From Staphylococcus felis (GTDB lineage: Bacteria; Bacillota; Bacilli; Staphylococcales; Staphylococcaceae), in assembly GCF_003012915.1 (NCBI RefSeq), contig NZ_CP027770.1, forward strand, positions 2,232,001 through 2,296,000: 64,000 nt of DNA, written 5' to 3'. Below the pieces are notes generated by a model. That model was not told the DNA's origin and did no database searches. It was given only the letters and a program-made list of their open reading frames with translations. The position numbers and the translations under genes were made by a program. Below are positions 10,194-17,892 of the stretch, piece by piece; within the stretch, counting starts at the first letter, position 1; every line of letters begins with the position of its first letter.

Positions 10194-10515
10194 TTACTTT
10201 CTCTCTTTCTGCTCTGTCACTGTACCTTTAATTTTTTTATCTTCTGTTTCAAAAACTTTACCTGTAATTATATGCTTAATAGCACAACTTACTACTAGTT
10301 TCCTTATATTTAATAGCATAAGGACAAAATCAACTTCTCGTTTTACTTTATTCAGCCCTCGAAACAACATATTCAATTGAACCCCAAAATAGCCCTCATA
10401 AATCCAAAAACTGGTTCTACATCAATTTTTCTTTGTTTGTAGATTTTTTGGGTTTCTGGTTTAGAAGACTTTTAATTCATTTAAGCTTTAAAATACGCCC
10501 AATTATAATTTTTTA
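10194..10515 (-). pseudogene. IS1182-family transposase, C-terminal remnant
   Basis: Minus-strand translation gives DVEPVFGFMRAILGFN, a stop, then MLFRGLNKVKREVDFVLM and LLNIRKLV. This is the familiar C-terminal end of IS1182-type DDE transposases (EPVFG...RG..KVK.E....LM..NIRK). Stops interrupt the part upstream, and the N-terminal two thirds are gone. A second, more decayed copy of the same segment lies at 26300-26480, sharing an A/T-rich tail (TTTTTTATTTGTTTTTGAAT). Confidence 0.75.
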
Positions 10516-10574
10516 TTTGTTTTTGAATTAAATTTCATACACTGAATTCAAAGTGACCAACCAGAACAGTCATC

Positions 10575-10672
10575 ACACTTATATAATATAAAAAGCGTAT
10601 TAAACAGCAATATCACATTACTTAATGCGTTATCACCTCACCCAACCGACGTTGACAAAGAACCGAATAAAT
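10575..10672 (+). repeat. ISL3-type 3'-end remnant, copy 1
   Basis: The segment with GCGTATTAA / TTAATGCGTT arms followed by CTCACCCAACCGACGTTGACA is nearly the same as 54456-54535. There it follows the N-terminal remnant of an ISL3 transposase. The hairpin looks like the element's terminator. Only this end is left here. Confidence 0.55.
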
Positions 10673-10824
10673 TTATCGTTGATTTCATAATATGGACAGT
10701 TTTGTATATTGAAGATGTCACCTTTAAATTTTTTGGTTTTATCTTTAAGGAAAATGCCATATTTTCTTGTTTGATTTCAGATTTAAACTGATCACTAACT
10801 AAAGTTAAGATGAAAGGGGTTGTA

Positions 10825-11121
10825 TTATTTTTGAACTTTGTGGTAATAGTAATAAAAAGGTAACAGAGCTACTATCCCAAAGGCAAAGAATAATAGAGCA
10901 ACTAATAAATTCTTTTCTGTTAGATAAATACCAATAGCTATAAAGAGCGTTGAAATCATTAGACTGGCTGAAAAGTACGTTGCAATTTTATTTATTAACT
11001 TTTTTGGCACTCTTTCTGATTCTATTGAGGCAATAACTTTAATATTCTTAGAACTTAACACATAAATTGCCATTATAGCTGACATAATTAGTAATAAAAT
11101 CGGAATAATTACACTCAACAT
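10825..11121 (-). CDS. Small three-helix membrane protein, unknown
   Basis: This 98-residue protein has hydrophobic segments at about 3-22, 48-66 and 72-91 and a short basic tail (YHKVQK), so it is probably an integral membrane protein with three helices. GAGGTG stands 4 bases before the ATG. It sits alone among insertion-sequence debris, which suggests accessory DNA. I do not recognise the family; a DUF3784-like protein is possible. Confidence 0.6.
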   Translation of the reverse strand: MLSVIIPILLLIMSAIMAIYVLSSKNIKVIASIESERVPKKLINKIATYFSASLMISTLFIAIGIYLTEKNLLVALLFFAFGIVALLPFYYYYHKVQK

Positions 11122-11206
11122 CTAACACCTCACATTCTTTGAGCTATTAAATCGATATATTATTCTAAATTAATAGTAGTGTAGCATAAACAGACTCTAT
11201 AATAAA

Positions 11207-11255
11207 TCGGACTAGTGGAATGAAAGAATTCATTTTACTAGTCCGATTTTCTTTA
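11207..11255. terminator. Strong inverted repeat, terminator-like
   Basis: AAATCGGACTAGT and ACTAGTCCGATTT form a perfect 13-bp stem, extended inside by further A/T pairs, followed by TTCT. No gene ends directly beside it on the plus strand. The rest of the 11122-11462 gap holds a second hairpin at 11266-11329 (listed separately) and no other gene that I can support. Confidence 0.5.
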
Positions 11256-11265
11256 GAAATGTAAA

Positions 11266-11356
11266 AGAGCGCAATAATCTCTATTATTAAAAGTGACCAA
11301 ACCATTAATAAAGGAGAGATTATGCGCCTGCACATCATCTTACATCAAACACACTA
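11266..11356 (+). other. Short ORF whose ribosome site lies in a hairpin
   Basis: A good ribosome site (AAAGGAGAGATT) precedes ATG and an 11-codon frame, MRLHIILHQTH, which stops at 11354-11356. GCGCAATAATCTCT upstream can pair with AGAGATTATGCGC, covering the ribosome site and start codon. This could be a leader-peptide attenuator, but the frame may equally be the first codons of a decayed gene. No intact gene follows. Confidence 0.3.
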
Positions 11357-11462
11357 AATTTTAAAGATAAAATATTCATTTTGAGGAGAGGATTGATAAA
11401 AAGCGTTTAAAGGAAGGTACTGAACCCTTATTATTTTTTTACTTTTTTGAGGAGAAATATAA

Positions 11463-11834
11463 ATGAGTGTTAGAAAATACGGAGGTAAATGGGGTTATCA
11501 CTTTGGTTGTGAGGGAGCGAGATATAGAAAACAAGGTTTCAAAACAAAAAGAGAAGCTGTTGAAGCAGAGACAAAAGCTAAAAACAAAATTATGAAAGGC
11601 ATTGTTATTAATAACAAATCGTCATTTCTCGATTACTATAACCAATGAATTGAAGTTAATAAAAAAGATGTCATTACAGACAAAGCTTATGCCACTTTTG
11701 TAAACTCGATTAATCAGTTTAAAAGATTTTTGCAATCAGAAAATATATCAGATGTAACAATGGATAATCTATCCACTACATTGTATAGAAAGTTTATCAA
11801 GTAGTATGGATCTAACCACACTACCGAAATGAAG
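11463..11834 (+). pseudogene. Phage-type tyrosine integrase, N-terminal fragment
   Basis: The start MSVRKYGGKWGYHFGCEGAR, with GAGGAG before the ATG, is the arm-binding (AP2-like) N-terminus of a phage/island integrase. The SAM-like core-binding part continues in the same frame after a TGA at 11646-11648 that replaces an expected Trp: IEVNKKDVITDKAYATFVNS and onward to TLYRKFIK, then another stop. An IS3-type left end begins at 11835, so the catalytic domain is missing. It is a dead integrase. Confidence 0.85.
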
Positions 11835-11965
11835 TGTACCCCTAAAGTTGAGTTTTAAGGTTCAACTTTAGGGGTGTTTATTTTGAATAAAAACCATGAA
11901 CTAGATTTTAAATTAAAACTTATCAATGAATACAAGGAAGAAAAACTTGCTTCTGAAAATCAAAT
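11835..11965 (+). mobile_element. IS3-family (IS150-type) left end with start of orfA
   Basis: TGTACCCCTAAAGTTGA is followed by its palindromic partner TCAACTTTAGGGGT, the typical left end of IS150-group elements. Then comes an orfA N-terminus (LNKNHELDFKLKLINEY). The frame leaves homology at about 11960 where the next minus-strand gene begins, so the element is truncated to about 130 bp. It interrupts the integrase fragment. Confidence 0.7.
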
Positions 11966-12145
11966 TTATTTCTTTTTAGGTTTTCCTACTAAAAATAAGG
12001 CTACTAAGACAACTAATATAGCTATTAGTATAGAAAAAATAATTTTGCCTAATAAGTCACTCGGCATAGACCAAAAAAAGCTAACAGTAGAGAAAACTAA
12101 TATAGCTATTAATCCTAATTTTAATGCATAAATTACTCTATCCAT
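11966..12145 (-). CDS. Small two-helix membrane protein, possible partner of the upstream exported protein
   Basis: This 59-residue protein begins at ATG 12145, set by AAGG 8 bases upstream; the longer frame would run into the gene before it. Two hydrophobic helices (about 11-26 and 31-54) end in the basic tail GKPKKK. The start lies only 10 bases after the stop of the glycine-zipper protein, so the two are one transcript. Its size and position resemble bacteriocin immunity proteins, but that is inference. Confidence 0.55.
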   Translation of the reverse strand: MDRVIYALKLGLIAILVFSTVSFFWSMPSDLLGKIIFSILIAILVVLVALFLVGKPKKK

Positions 12146-12155
12146 AAAATCATCC

Positions 12156-12695
12156 TTACTGGTATCCCCATTTTTGAGCCACAAGAACATATTGTCCTGT
12201 TGCATCTTGTTGTGCTTTAAAATTAATATAAATACCTTTATCAGTATTTATATTAGAACTAGCGATAGAGCCTAAGAAAGCACCAACTCCACCACCTAAA
12301 ACACCACCTATTAGCCCCCCTATAACTGTTGATGCAGCAGAACCTAAAGCGGCTATCGTTTTAGTATAAGCTGATGATAAATATAAAGTAGATGTATTAT
12401 CACTCGTTTCAACATATTGAGTTTTGCCTGCTCTTAGTTGATCCTCTGCTTTATATTTTTTTATTTCTTGTTTGGTAAAAATATCGCTTATATTATAGCC
12501 ATGTTTTTTAAGTTCATCAAACAAATCTTGATTGCTAAAATACTTAACCTTACTAACTGTTGAATTAGTACTAGCATTTACTATCGAACCTGCTGAAACA
12601 GTAATTGGAAGAAAAAGTAAAATACTTAAAAGTAATAAAATTGTAGATTTCTTTAAACAAATATTAATATTAAAACTACTCTTTAATATAAACAT
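12156..12695 (-). CDS. Exported glycine-zipper protein, unknown
   Basis: The 179-residue product has a signal peptide (hydrophobic 16-34, cleavage likely after VSA). The middle is polar, with the segment LFDELKKHGYNISDIFTKQE. A glycine-zipper helix follows at about 125-147 (GGLIGGVLGGGVGAFLG), then a C-terminal part ending LVAQKWGYQ. Glycine zippers insert into membranes in bacteriocins, toxins and some envelope proteins. It is flanked by a dead integrase and a dead endolysin, so it is probably cargo of an old prophage. I do not recognise a named family. Confidence 0.6.
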   Translation of the reverse strand: MFILKSSFNINICLKKSTILLLLSILLFLPITVSAGSIVNASTNSTVSKVKYFSNQDLFDELKKHGYNISDIFTKQEIKKYKAEDQLRAGKTQYVETSDNTSTLYLSSAYTKTIAALGSAASTVIGGLIGGVLGGGVGAFLGSIASSNINTDKGIYINFKAQQDATGQYVLVAQKWGYQ

Positions 12696-12874
12696 TCCTT
12701 TAATATATATCCCTATTAGTTATTATACCACATTTAAATAACTTTATTATCTTTGAACCCGAAATTCATATTTAGTGGCGTTTAAATTGCCTAATTAAAT
12801 TCCTACATATTATGTTTATCACAAAAAAGAGCAGTCGTAATGACCGCCATTAATAATGTAGTGAGTATGTTACT

Positions 12875-13205
12875 TTACTTAATAACGCTCCATAACTTGC
12901 CTACTTTACCATCTTAAGTTCTAATAGGTAAATAATAACGTTTACCTTTGTACGTATATCCAATCCAAACACGATTATCTTATAACATCAACTCATCATA
13001 ACCGATATAACCACCCTTTTTAAATGTATATCCAACTGGACAATTTCTAAAAGGGTCGTCTAAATGAGCGATAATATCGGAATTTGCAGTAAACCTAAAT
13101 TTTTTTATATAAAGTTCCGTATTGATTACGTTTCCATTCTCCAGTTTTTGATGTTTTAGATTTCGCTTTAGGTTTAGATGGTGTTTTCCTGATTTAATTT
13201 GGTTT
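12875..13205 (-). pseudogene. Phage endolysin, C-terminal SH3b remnant
   Basis: On the minus strand the linker KTPSKPKAKSKTSKTGEWKR and NQYGTLYKK lead into ANSDIIAHLDDPFRNCPVGY. After a stop come NRVWIGYTYKGKRYYLPIRT, another stop in place of Trp, and GKLWSVIK. This is the cell-wall-binding SH3b domain of staphylococcal endolysins, with at least three in-frame stops. The catalytic domains are gone. Together with the integrase fragment it marks a prophage relic. I see no gene in the remainder to 13482. Confidence 0.8.
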
Positions 13206-13482
13206 AAGTCATGTTGAACTTTATTTTCAAACTCTGCTCAATTCACATTAACACACATTTTGTGTGGACAATCCTTAGTTAGCAATATAGAAGAATATCT
13301 TTACAATAAAGATACCACCATCTGTACTTATGATTTGATCAATCGCTTTTGTTCTACTCTCACCTACTCGACGAACATAAAAAAGAGCAAGGTCAACGTG
13401 TCAGAGAAATATTTTCTTGACACATATTTGACACTTACTCTTTAAAAAGCCCATCAAATCAATGATTATACACTATATTTTA

Positions 13483-13571
13483 CGGAGAGTGAGGGATTCG
13501 AACCCTCGAGACGCTTGTGGCGTCTACACACTTTCCAGGCGTGCTCCTTCGGCCAACTCGGACAACCCTCC
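13483..13571 (-). tRNA. tRNA-Ser (GGA)
   Basis: An 89-nt class II tRNA with acceptor GGAGGGT/ACTCTCC, anticodon GGA in CTGGAAA, a long variable arm and TTCGAATC. CCA is not encoded. It is the last gene of the eight-tRNA operon. Confidence 0.95.
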
Positions 13572-13616
13572 ACTATAAAATAAAAAATCAGAAGCGATAT
13601 TTCACTTCTGATTATA

Positions 13617-13688
13617 TGACTCCTACGGGACTCGAACCCGTGTTACCGCCGTGAAAGGGCGGTGTCTTAACCGCTTGACCAAGGAGCC
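13617..13688 (-). tRNA. tRNA-Glu (TTC)
   Basis: Acceptor GGCTCCT/AGGAGTC, anticodon loop CTTTCAC and T-arm GGTTCGAGTCC are present; CCA is not encoded. Confidence 0.95.
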
Positions 13689-13689
13689 G

Positions 13690-13764
13690 TGGCTCCACAG
13701 GTAGGACTCGAACCTACGACCGATCGGTTAACAGCCGATAGCTCTACCACTGAGCTACTGTGGA
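13690..13764 (-). tRNA. tRNA-Asn (GTT)
   Basis: Acceptor TCCACAG/CTGTGGA with discriminator G and encoded CCA; anticodon loop CTGTTAA. Confidence 0.95.
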
Positions 13765-13776
13765 TTAATAAAATAA

Positions 13777-13850
13777 TGGAGCGGGTGATGGGAATCGAAC
13801 CCACAACATCAGCTTGGAAGGCTGAGGTTTTGCCATTAAACTACACCCGC
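13777..13850 (-). tRNA. tRNA-Gly (TCC)
   Basis: Acceptor GCGGGTG/CACCCGC with discriminator T and encoded CCA; anticodon loop CTTCCAA. Confidence 0.95.
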
Positions 13851-13866
13851 AAATGATATCGATATG

Positions 13867-13940
13867 GGCGGTTGATGGGAATCGAACCCACGAATGTCGG
13901 AACCACAATCCGATGCGTTAACCACTTCGCCACAACCGCC
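13867..13940 (-). tRNA. tRNA-His (GTG)
   Basis: The anticodon is GTG. An extra 5' G faces C73, the usual G-1 identity mark of histidine tRNAs. The 3' end reads CCA only in part, so CCA is not fully encoded. Confidence 0.95.
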
Positions 13941-13952
13941 GTGATAAAGAAG

Positions 13953-14025
13953 TGGTTCAGGACGGAATCGAACCGCCGACACAAGGATTTTCAGTCCTTT
14001 GCTCTACCGACTGAGCTACTGAACC
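13953..14025 (-). tRNA. tRNA-Phe (GAA)
   Basis: Acceptor GGTTCAG/CTGAACC, anticodon loop CTGAAAA, discriminator A; CCA is not encoded. Confidence 0.95.
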
Positions 14026-14034
14026 ATAAAATAA

Positions 14035-14111
14035 TGGCGGTCCCGACGGGAATCGAACCCGCGATCTCCTGCGTGACAGGCAGGCGTGTTAAACCGCTCC
14101 ACTACGGGACC
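14035..14111 (-). tRNA. tRNA-Asp (GTC)
   Basis: Acceptor GGTCCCG/CGGGACC, discriminator G, encoded CCA; anticodon loop CTGTCAC. Confidence 0.95.
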
Positions 14112-14119
14112 TACTAAAA

Positions 14120-14193
<74 letters not shown>

Positions 14194-14224
14194 CTAATAT
14201 TATTTTCGAATCACTTACTTAACT

Positions 14225-14253
14225 AGTATATCAAATTGTAAATATAATGTCAA
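14225..14253 (-). promoter_or_regulatory. Promoter of the tRNA operon
   Basis: On the minus strand TTGACA (14248-14253), a 17-bp spacer and TATACT (14225-14230) precede the initiator tRNA by about 30 bases. This is close to the vegetative sigma consensus, as expected for stable RNA. The stretch 14254-14577 upstream holds nothing I can support. Confidence 0.8.
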
Positions 14254-14577
14254 CGCTTTTTTAAATTTATTTTAAGATTAATAAATTTTGTTAAATGATA
14301 AAGCGCCTCTTGTCTTTTCATTCATGATAAGAAAAAGCTTATCAATCAATGTTCTTTCCTTTACAAATTCTTACATTTTTAAAGGGATTTTTAAGACTTT
14401 TTTAGTATATAGCCTTATTATTAAAACGTCAACGCATTTCGAATAAAAATTAAGTGTAATTTAATTCCTTTAAAGTAATAAATTAAAATAAGTGAGTTAC
14501 TGATGTCATCTAATCTGAGTGGAATGGAAATATCTACTTTCAAAAAGTTCCCCCTATTACTCAAGATCTATAAAATA

Positions 14578-14691
14578 CAAAAAGGCTCTCAAGGTGTATG
14601 GAGGATTAATCAACCTTGAGAGCAATTTGTGGAATCTTAAACATGATTAGGAGAATACAAATACATTATGTAGATAGAAATCATCTATCTA
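14578..14691 (-). ncRNA. Candidate small regulatory RNA under a metal-type operator
   Basis: A consensus promoter (14698-14726) drives a gene-free stretch of about 115 bases that ends in a clean rho-independent terminator. That hairpin has GCTCTCAAGGT-type arms at 14585-14595 and 14613-14623, then CCTTTTTG. The RNA has a short 5' hairpin (GATAGATAGATGATTTCTATC). Two C-rich anti-Shine-Dalgarno stretches follow: TTCTCCTAAT in a probably single-stranded region and ATCCTCCATA in the terminator loop. Such exposed C-rich loops are how many staphylococcal small RNAs block translation. The only internal frame (MISIYIMYLYSPNHV) has no ribosome site. Start and end are estimates. Confidence 0.6.
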
Positions 14692-14697
14692 TCTAAT

Positions 14698-14726
14698 ATT
14701 ATATTTAGGTTAGCCTAAAAAATCAA
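14698..14726 (-). promoter_or_regulatory. Promoter with DtxR/MntR/SirR-type operator
   Basis: On the minus strand TTGATT (14721-14726), exactly 17 bp and TATAAT (14698-14703). The spacer carries TTTAGG-CTAA-CCTAAA, close to the core of the DtxR/IdeR family box (TTAGGTTAGCCTAACCTAA). Binding there would block RNA polymerase. In staphylococci the family regulator is MntR/SirR, which responds to manganese or iron. Confidence 0.65.
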
Positions 14727-14825
14727 CCGAAAACATATCTATATATGAATTTACATCTTGAAAAGGTATTGAAATTATGTCGTTAAAGCATTTTTGACGA
14801 AAGCATTTTTCTTATTATCTGATCT

Positions 14826-15380
14826 TCAATCAAAATTAATAATTACTTTTTTCTTTAAAAATAAAAAGGAATCAAATCCATCTTCTTTACAAAAATGACC
14901 GCCCTCTTCCAATTCATAAAATTTACCATCAAGCTTTTCACATAATACTTTTGTTAATTCAAATGGAACGATAGGATCATCTTTTGCTGCAATAGCAAAA
15001 ATTTGATTGAAGCGCTCTTTTAAATGGCTATAATCTATATTTTCATCTATAAATTCATCTAGCATGGATAATGAATTTATTTTTTCATTAAAACCTGAAA
15101 CGATAGCTAATTTACCTATGTTGTTTTGTGGTAATTGTTCTAGATATCTTAAAACTGTGATAGCTCCTAAACTGTGTGCAACAAATATTGTTTCTGAATT
15201 AACTTCTGCAATGTGATGTTTCATGTATGCTAACCATTCGGACAATATAGGCTGGTCAGAATGTGGTAAATCAAGAACCGTCACATCATGGCCTTCTAAC
15301 TCTAATGATGATTTTAGCCATTGAAACCAATGGCTGTTACTATTAGCTTGATACCCATGGACTATATAAACATTAGTCAT
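14826..15380 (-). CDS. RBBP9/YdeN-type serine hydrolase
   Basis: This 184-residue alpha/beta hydrolase of the RBBP9/YdeN family has the early HGYQANSNSHWFQWL segment, nucleophile S70 in VAHSLGA, an Asp in AKDDPIVPF and the final His in EEGGHF. The ATG at 15380 follows GGAGG by 8 bases; the TTG two codons earlier is too close to it. The natural substrate of the family is unknown. It is monocistronic and lies just upstream of the small-RNA promoter on the same strand. Confidence 0.85.
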   Translation of the reverse strand: MTNVYIVHGYQANSNSHWFQWLKSSLELEGHDVTVLDLPHSDQPILSEWLAYMKHHIAEVNSETIFVAHSLGAITVLRYLEQLPQNNIGKLAIVSGFNEKINSLSMLDEFIDENIDYSHLKERFNQIFAIAAKDDPIVPFELTKVLCEKLDGKFYELEEGGHFCKEDGFDSFLFLKKKVIINFD

Positions 15381-15518
15381 AATCAAAGCCTCCTACTATA
15401 TTAAATCAACAATTTTATCATATCACAGTTGATTCATTTTTATGCAATGAAACCTTTTAATCATCATAATAACTATGGTGATTAAAAGGTTTAGTCATAC
15501 TCGATTTATATTAATATA

Positions 15519-16922
15519 CTATCGAATTCGGGGTATTAATTTTTCAACAGCATTTTGAGCTTGTAAAATACAATCTGGCAAACCGACCGCTTCAAATGGC
15601 GCACCTGTGATTTGAAGATGTTGATAATTATCATAGATATGCGCTTGAATCTCTTTAATTTTAGAAATATGACCTACGTGATATTGGGGACTCGCTTGTA
15701 TCATTTTATTCACAATTGTAAAATCTGGAGACCCCTGAAATTTCATCACTTTTGATAAATCTCGTTGTGCAATTTGAACTAATTCTTCTTCTGTACAATC
15801 CTCTACAATGCGTTGTCCTGGTTTACCAATATAAGCTCGAATTAATGTTTTTCCCTTTGGTGTCGTATGAGGCCATTTTTTGGACGTCCAAGTACAAGCG
15901 GTAATATCAGTTTGACTTGTTCGTGAAACGACAAACCCTGTACCGTTCTCATAATTTTCAATATTAGCGTTATCATATGCCATTGCTATCGTAGCGACTG
16001 ATGATGCATTAAGTGACTTAAAATAATCAAACATAGGATCATTTTCAAACCATTTTTGAAATACTTGATGCGGAGTCGCAACAATAACACCATCATAAAA
16101 AATGGTGTTATCATTTTCAAAAATGAGGTTATAACCTTGTTGCGTTGATGATAAATCTTTTACGGTTGTTTGATATTCTATTGTTACCTCTCGTGCTTTC
16201 AACCATGCCTCTAATTTTAAAATAAAATCATAAAGCCCTTGCTTGAATTGTTTAAACTGACCTTGTGCACCAACACGATTGTTATTTTCATTCTTTTGTC
16301 GCGCCCGACGAACTTGCTTCATCCCTTTAATAATACTTCCATGTTCTTCTTCTAATGATTTAAAATAAGGAAAAGTACTCATTAAGCTTAATTGATCAAT
16401 ATCTGTTCCATAAATTCCGCTTAATAAAGGCTCAATCAATTTTTCAAGCAATTCATCTCCTAATCTTGCTCGAAAAAAATGCCCGACAGATATATCATCT
16501 TCCGTAATTGATATAGGCTTCATCGTTAAATCTTTAAGTGCACGTATTTTACCTTTTAGAGTAATTAATTTTGTTGATATGAATGGTTTAATATCGGTAG
16601 GAACTCCAAGAATTGAACCTCCCGGAATGGGATACAGCTGGTTTTGTGCATAAATATAAGATTGTCCTGTCTGATTTGTTACTATGTCGTCCTCATTCAT
16701 CCCAATTTCACGTGCAACATCAGTCATGATTTTTTTACGCCCTAAGTATGATTCAGGTCCTAATTCGATGACATAACCATCTCTTTTTTCTGTTTTAATT
16801 TTTCCGCCTGGTCGATTCGTTGCTTCGTATATCGTCACATCGACCTCAGGGTAATTTTTCTTTATAAAAAATGCACTAGATAAACCTGTTATTCCTGCTC
16901 CTATAACCGCAACTCTAGTCAT
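15519..16922 (-). CDS. hemY: Coproporphyrinogen III oxidase (CgoX/HemY)
   Basis: The 467-residue flavoprotein has the dinucleotide-binding start VAVIGAGITGLSSAFFIK and the FAD-contacting GGKIKTEKRDG. In Firmicutes this HemY (CgoX) oxidises coproporphyrinogen III to coproporphyrin III rather than acting on protoporphyrinogen. It is the third gene of hemE–hemH–hemY, six bases after the hemH stop. The protein is peripheral to the membrane. Confidence 0.96.
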   Translation of the reverse strand: MTRVAVIGAGITGLSSAFFIKKNYPEVDVTIYEATNRPGGKIKTEKRDGYVIELGPESYLGRKKIMTDVAREIGMNEDDIVTNQTGQSYIYAQNQLYPIPGGSILGVPTDIKPFISTKLITLKGKIRALKDLTMKPISITEDDISVGHFFRARLGDELLEKLIEPLLSGIYGTDIDQLSLMSTFPYFKSLEEEHGSIIKGMKQVRRARQKNENNNRVGAQGQFKQFKQGLYDFILKLEAWLKAREVTIEYQTTVKDLSSTQQGYNLIFENDNTIFYDGVIVATPHQVFQKWFENDPMFDYFKSLNASSVATIAMAYDNANIENYENGTGFVVSRTSQTDITACTWTSKKWPHTTPKGKTLIRAYIGKPGQRIVEDCTEEELVQIAQRDLSKVMKFQGSPDFTIVNKMIQASPQYHVGHISKIKEIQAHIYDNYQHLQITGAPFEAVGLPDCILQAQNAVEKLIPRIR

Positions 16923-16928
16923 TTGAAC

Positions 16929-17864
16929 TCACGCCTCTTTCAAAATATTAGAAATTTCATCAACTATTGCTCCTATAAATAATGGATGTACATCTGGCAT
17001 TGGAGGACGATGATAATTAACACCTAGCTCTTCACATATCACTTTACATTCATAATCATTGTCGTATAAGACTTCTAAGTGTTCGGCTACAAATCCTACA
17101 GGCGCGTATATGAAGTGTTTATAGTTATATTGTTTATACAGGTCTCTCGTTAAATCTTGCACGTCTGGACCGAGCCAAGGTGTACCTGTATTTCCTTCTG
17201 ATTGCCAACCTACAACTACATTTTGTATCGGTGACTGCGCTTGAATGAGACTTGCTGTGTCTGCTAGCGCTTTGGGATATGGATCATTATTATCTTTAAT
17301 CATTTTTTCAGGTAAACTATGCGCTGAAACAACAAGTACCGTATCACGATGTGCATCATTCGGAATTTGAACCAATGTTTCATTAATACGTTCTGTCCAG
17401 TAATCTATAAACTTTTGTTGTTGATAATATTGATTAACATGATATAAGTTAATTTGATATGTCTTAGCTTTTTCTGAAGCACGTCGATTATATGAACCGA
17501 CTGAAAAACGAGAATAATGGGGTGCTAAAACAACTGTTACCGCTTCTTTTATACCATCTTGATACATTTGTGTAACTGCATCTTCAATAAATGGATGTAT
17601 ATGTTTTAATCCGATATATAACTTGAATTCGTAATCATCATAATTATCATTCAACATCTTTTGAATTGCTTCAGCTTGACGTTCTGTCGTCCCTGCTAAA
17701 GGAGAAAGCCCCCCGATAGCCTCATACCTAGATATTAAATCATTCAACTCTTCTTCAGTTGGTTTTTTTCCACGTCGAATATCCGTATAGTAAGGCTCTA
17801 TATCACTTTTTTGATAAGGTGTACCATAAGCCATAACAAGTAACCCTATTTGTTTTTTCATCAT
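16929..17864 (-). CDS. hemH: Coproporphyrin III ferrochelatase (CpfC/HemH)
   Basis: The 311-residue protein inserts iron into coproporphyrin III in the Gram-positive heme pathway. Family marks are GLLVMAYGTPY at the start, the catalytic histidine in VVSAHSLPEKMI, and a conserved acidic segment near VAEHLEVLYDND. It ends six bases before hemY and follows hemE by 28, so the three are one operon. The start is one of two adjacent ATGs after AGGTGG. Confidence 0.97.
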   Translation of the reverse strand: MMKKQIGLLVMAYGTPYQKSDIEPYYTDIRRGKKPTEEELNDLISRYEAIGGLSPLAGTTERQAEAIQKMLNDNYDDYEFKLYIGLKHIHPFIEDAVTQMYQDGIKEAVTVVLAPHYSRFSVGSYNRRASEKAKTYQINLYHVNQYYQQQKFIDYWTERINETLVQIPNDAHRDTVLVVSAHSLPEKMIKDNNDPYPKALADTASLIQAQSPIQNVVVGWQSEGNTGTPWLGPDVQDLTRDLYKQYNYKHFIYAPVGFVAEHLEVLYDNDYECKVICEELGVNYHRPPMPDVHPLFIGAIVDEISNILKEA

Positions 17865-17892
17865 TTATATCCACCTTTTTTTGAACTCATTC

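Noticed and set aside
11874..12131. 85-codon plus-strand ORF
   Set aside because: Its first 25 codons are the IS3 orfA start; the rest is the antisense of the small membrane protein gene.
13260..13445. 61-codon plus-strand ORF before tRNA-Ser
   Set aside because: No ribosome site, no domain, and it lies in a decayed stretch.
13872..14117. 81-codon plus-strand ORF rich in GIEPT-like peptides
   Set aside because: It is the antisense of the His, Phe and Asp tRNA genes, a well-known false ORF.
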